NCBI GenBank assembly: GCA_900754475.1
Contig: CAAECY010000132.1
Coordinates: 1-33,262, forward strand
DNA length: 33,262 nucleotides
Direction of reading: 5' to 3'
From: an uncultured Sutterella sp.
Lineage (GTDB): Bacteria; Pseudomonadota; Gammaproteobacteria; Burkholderiales; Burkholderiaceae_F
The position numbers and the translations under genes are program-made. The notes under the pieces were generated by a model. That model saw only the letters and a program-made list of their open reading frames with translations, ran no database searches and was not told the DNA's origin. Positions 30,599 through 33,262 of this stretch are shown here, piece after piece; position 1 is the first letter of the stretch, and each line of letters opens with the position of its first letter.

Positions 30599-31585
30599 TC
30601 AGTACATCGCCCGCGACGCACGGTTCGCGTACGCGCGGCAGTGGTCCATCCAGAGGCGCACTTCTTCGCAGAGGTACTTGTCGCGGTGGTGGCAGAAGGT
30701 GAGCTGACGCATGAAGCGGTCGGGAAGCTCAAGGCGCGTGACGTACCGCCCGTAATAGGGGTCGGAAAGGACGCGGCTCGAAATGTAGGTGAGCCCAAGG
30801 CCCATCAACACCGAGCGCAGGATCGCGTCGAAGCTGTCGAGCTCCGTACTCACGCGCACCGAGGTGAGCTTCTGGCGCAGTTGCGTGTCGAAGAAGTTCC
30901 TCGAGGACGAGCCCTCTTCGCGCAAAATCCAGCGCGCGTTCGAGAGTTCTTCGTAGGAGACGGGGCGGCCCGAGAGCGGATGTTCCTTCGGGGCGATCAC
31001 GACCATTTCATCTTCCATCCAGGACTCCGTCACGAGTTCCGAATGGCGCACGGGCCCTTCGACGAGCGCCGTGTCGAGCTCAAAGCGCACGAGCTTTTCG
31101 GCAATGCGCTGCGTGTTGGCGATTTCGACGCTCGGAATCCAGCCGAGGCGGTCTTCGAAGCCGCGCAGAAGCTCCGCGATCATGAAGGTCCCGACCGTGC
31201 GGGTGCAGCCCACGCGGAACGAGGTCGAGCGCTTGCGGTTCGAGAAAAGGGACGAAATGTCCTTCGCGCGCGCCACCATTTCGTCCGCCTGGGGCATCAG
31301 GCGCCTGCCTTCGGCGGTGAGGAAAATGCGCCCGCGGTTGCGGTCGAAAAGGTGCACGCCCAGGCGCGCTTCCAATTCGCCGAGCGCCTGAGAGACGGCG
31401 CTCTTACTCATGCTGAGGTCGCGCGAGGCGTTGCCGATGTTTTCCGCCTTGGCAATCGCAAGGAAGACCTGAAGTTGCCGAAGGGTGACGGAGAGTTGCG
31501 TGTCGTCGGCGCCGAGTGTGGTCATGGTGGTTCCGGGGTCGTTGTGTTTGGGGTTGTCGTGGGGATCGAGTTCGAGGTCGAACAT
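30599..31585 (-). CDS. LysR family transcriptional regulator
   Basis: 328 aa from the ATG at 31585, chosen because AAAAGGA lies at proper spacing. Another in-frame ATG 20 codons later (MTTLGADDTQ) is possible. The winged HTH at about 33-92 (LRQLQVFLAIAKAENIGNASRDLSMSKSAVSQALGELEARLGVHLFDR) is followed by a periplasmic-binding-like effector domain (about 115-310). It is divergent from the TehA/TDT-type transporter gene, with a near-palindrome between them, the usual arrangement for a LysR regulator and its target. The ligand is unknown. Confidence 0.92.
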   Translation of the reverse strand: MFDLELDPHDNPKHNDPGTTMTTLGADDTQLSVTLRQLQVFLAIAKAENIGNASRDLSMSKSAVSQALGELEARLGVHLFDRNRGRIFLTAEGRRLMPQADEMVARAKDISSLFSNRKRSTSFRVGCTRTVGTFMIAELLRGFEDRLGWIPSVEIANTQRIAEKLVRFELDTALVEGPVRHSELVTESWMEDEMVVIAPKEHPLSGRPVSYEELSNARWILREEGSSSRNFFDTQLRQKLTSVRVSTELDSFDAILRSVLMGLGLTYISSRVLSDPYYGRYVTRLELPDRFMRQLTFCHHRDKYLCEEVRLWMDHCRAYANRASRAMY

Positions 31586-31916
31586 GGGTTTCCTTTTTCC
31601 GAGCCCGCGCGTCGGCTCGTACGATCGTTCGTTCGATCGTCGTACGCGGTCGTCGCGGAGCCCGTCCCTGGGAAAACATGATACCCGTTTGGTTTTCAAG
31701 GATAACGGGGAATTTCCCGAGTAGTTTTCCCGAACGCGCCTCCGGTCTGTCCGCTTGGACTGTAGGACATGTACGGCGTGTTCGGTTTTGCAGGACGCGT
31801 ATTTTAAACTCAATCGAACCCTTCGAACACAAAATCGGTAAAAACGATTAGAATCGCCGCTTCGTTTCGTTCAATCCGGCGGCGCCCCGCCCGAGGCCCG
31901 CCTCTTCGAGGAACCC
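31586..31916. other. divergent LysR / TDT transporter promoter region
   Basis: 331 bp. It contains the near-palindrome at 31706-31719, an AT-rich stretch (31795-31855) and a -10-like TAGAAT at 31849-31854 on the plus strand, 62 bp before the transporter start. No good -35 is seen. Confidence 0.5.
31706..31719. promoter_or_regulatory. near-palindrome CGGGGAATTTCCCG, possible LysR site
   Basis: 12 of 14 positions are self-complementary. It lies 120 bp upstream of the LysR start and 200 bp upstream of the transporter start. It is a candidate binding site only. Confidence 0.35.
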
Positions 31917-32879
31917 ATGCTTCGTACGTTTCATCATCGTTTCCGCGGTCTTCCCACCCCGATGGGCGGGCTCGCGCTCGGCATCGGCAGTCTCGGCTGG
32001 TGTATGGAAAACGCTCTGCCCTTACACGGTTGGGGCCAGTTGACGGGGGCTTTCCTCGCGACCTTCCTCCTCGTACTCCTTGCCGGGCGCTTTCTTCTGC
32101 ACGTCGACACGCTCTGGCGCGACCTGCAGCATCCCGTCGCGGGCTCCATCGTCCCGACCTTCGCGATGGCCCTGATGGTGATTTCGCGTGCGACCTTGGA
32201 CGCCTTCCCCGTCTTTGCGGAAACGCTCTGGTGCGGCGCGGTGGTGTTTCATCTCGCGGCCCTCGTTTTCTTCCTCTGGTTCCGCTCGCAGGAAAACATC
32301 ATGGGGAACATGGTTCCCTCGTGGTTCATTCCGCCCGTGGGGATCATCGTCGCGGACGTGACGTTCCCGGGCGTACCCGAACTCCAGGGGCTCGCCACCG
32401 TGCTTCTCACGATCGGCATGGCGAGCTACGCCGTGATGCTTCCCGTCATGATGTACCGCCTCATCTTCCACCCCGAGGTCCCCAACGCCGCAAAGCCCAC
32501 GATCGCGATCATGGCGGCTCCGGCGTCGCTCTCGCTCGCAGGCTACCTCACGGTCGTGAAGGAACCCAACCTCCTTCTCGTGGCGGTTCTTCTCGGGATT
32601 GCAATTCTCATGACGGTCGCGATCTACTTCGCGTTCTGGCGACTTCTGCGTCTTCAGTTTTCGCCGGGCTACGCGGCCTTCACCTTCCCGATGGCGATCG
32701 GTGCGACGGCGCTCTACAAGACCGCGAACCTTGTTGCGACCTATCCCGGGACGGAAACGTACGTGACGCAGCTTCGCTACCTCGCGCACTTCGAACTGGC
32801 GGTGGCGACCGTCGTGATCCTTTACGTCTTCGTTCTCTACATGAAGAACCTCAAGGCCTTCATGGCGCCTCCCACGTAA
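31917..32879 (+). CDS. TDT family transporter (TehA/SLAC1-like)
   Basis: 320 aa, about ten hydrophobic spans. The N-terminal LPTPMGGLALGIGSLGWCMEN matches the TDT (tellurite-resistance/dicarboxylate transporter) family start, and VPSWFIPPVGIIVADVTFP is the conserved WFxPxVGxxV segment. ATG at 31917 with GAGGA upstream. Family members export or channel small anions such as sulfite, dicarboxylates or tellurite-related species; the substrate is not readable here. Control by the divergent LysR gene is likely. A T-tailed terminator follows. Confidence 0.9.
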   Translation: MLRTFHHRFRGLPTPMGGLALGIGSLGWCMENALPLHGWGQLTGAFLATFLLVLLAGRFLLHVDTLWRDLQHPVAGSIVPTFAMALMVISRATLDAFPVFAETLWCGAVVFHLAALVFFLWFRSQENIMGNMVPSWFIPPVGIIVADVTFPGVPELQGLATVLLTIGMASYAVMLPVMMYRLIFHPEVPNAAKPTIAIMAAPASLSLAGYLTVVKEPNLLLVAVLLGIAILMTVAIYFAFWRLLRLQFSPGYAAFTFPMAIGATALYKTANLVATYPGTETYVTQLRYLAHFELAVATVVILYVFVLYMKNLKAFMAPPT

Positions 32880-32941
32880 CACGAGGCCAACGACTTTCCG
32901 GAAAAGACGTCCCCGCCTTGCGGGGTCAGTCGTGAAGCGCG

Positions 32942-32975
32942 AAAGGCCGACGGGGGACCGTCGGCCTTTTCGCTC
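32942..32975. terminator. bidirectional terminator after TDT gene
   Basis: AAAGGCCGACGG (32942-32953) and CCGTCGGCCTTT (32958-32969), loop GGGA, then TTTCGCTCTTTT. It also serves the convergent partial gene on the minus strand. A smaller CCCCG/CGGGG stem lies at 32921-32935. Confidence 0.88.
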
Positions 32976-33014
32976 TTTTGGAAGCTCTCTTTCGCAGCGT
33001 CCCTTCAGCGCGAT

Positions 33015-33262
33015 TCAGCGCGAGCCGTCCAACGCCGCATCGCGAGCGCTCGGACCTTCGGCCGGATGCTGATCGTGCCGGTCGAGCGCACTCGCGGGCG
33101 TCGGACCCGTGACGGGAAGCGGTTCCGATTGCGGAAGGCGGGCGGAAGCCTCTACCGGAGCAGGTTCGCTCGATGCCGTATCAGTTGTCACGGCAGCTTT
33201 GCCCGTATCGGCGCTAGCGGCCGCGGCGGTCGCACCCTGCGGGTCGACTACCGTGTTCTTCG
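33015..33262 (-). CDS. 3' end of an Ala/Pro-rich protein (partial)
   Basis: The last 81 codons of a minus-strand gene that begins beyond the right edge; stop TGA at 33015-33017. The frame is open through the edge and reads a low-complexity tail (VDPQGATAAAASADTG, SSEPAPVEASARLPQSEPLP, ending DAALDGSR). Such tails occur on many proteins, so I cannot name it. Support for coding: it is convergent with the transporter gene and a bidirectional terminator follows its stop. Confidence 0.55.
   Translation of the reverse strand, partial: KNTVVDPQGATAAAASADTGKAAVTTDTASSEPAPVEASARLPQSEPLPVTGPTPASALDRHDQHPAEGPSARDAALDGSR

Noticed and set aside
1..33262. tRNA genes, CRISPR arrays, insertion sequences, prophage genes
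   Set aside because: Reading the spacers on both strands showed no cloverleaf with a TTCGA-type arm in the right place, no regularly spaced repeats, and no transposase, integrase or phage structural motifs.

Overview
The window is about 33 kb of GC-rich DNA from a Gram-negative bacterium. It carries a System I cytochrome c maturation set, periplasmic proteins with signal peptides, an H-NS-type nucleoid protein with a C-terminal core of the kind common in Betaproteobacteria, a type V autotransporter, and an O2-sensitive [FeFe] hydrogenase with rubrerythrin. My inference is a gut-associated betaproteobacterium of the Sutterellaceae type. No 16S or marker phylogeny is in the window, so this is not proven. 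I see no tRNA, rRNA, CRISPR array or insertion sequence.

Layout. 1-4.9 kb (minus): ccmF-ccmH-ccmI, without ccmG, preceded by a secreted parvulin-type prolyl isomerase. 4.9-11.5 kb: a hairpin-rich spacer with the stranded last beta-strands of an autotransporter, an AbgA-like amidohydrolase (minus), then a large autotransporter (plus) broken by an in-frame TAG at codon 64 and by a one-base frameshift in its beta-barrel. 11.5-14.7 kb (minus): a DUF945/YdgA-like envelope protein, a small TPR-like protein with an 18-bp palindrome upstream, and periplasmic endonuclease I. 15.0-17.1 kb (plus): an H-NS-like protein, and a MazG-like pyrophosphohydrolase joined to two similar DUF6508-like modules. 17.4-19.5 kb (plus): a [FeFe] hydrogenase whose reading frame runs without a stop into a rubredoxin-diiron-rubredoxin rubrerythrin, with a strong internal Shine-Dalgarno and ATG at the junction.

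19.8-26.3 kb (plus): a compact five-gene set resembling the elongation core of aryl polyene (APE) clusters. It encodes a ketosynthase fused to an ApeP-like hotdog dehydratase, a ketoreductase, a second ketosynthase, a divergent phosphopantetheinyl transferase with an acidic, Thr-rich extension, and a SAM methyltransferase. No acyl carrier protein, aromatic starter enzyme, exporter or acyltransferase lies beside it. 26.9-33.3 kb: an NAD-type aldehyde dehydrogenase, a YczE-like membrane protein preceded by an attenuator-like hairpin, a flavin reductase-like protein (minus), a LysR regulator divergent from a TehA/TDT transporter, and the 3' end of an unidentified Ala/Pro-rich protein.

Together the genes point to an anaerobe or microaerophile. 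The hydrogenase-rubrerythrin protein would couple H2/electron metabolism to peroxide defence, and the APE-like set, if functional, would make an outer-membrane polyene that protects against oxidants. The strongest candidates for something undescribed are the hydrogenase-rubrerythrin fusion, the KS-dehydratase fusion in which Gln replaces the usual catalytic His, and the MazG-2x(DUF6508-like) protein.
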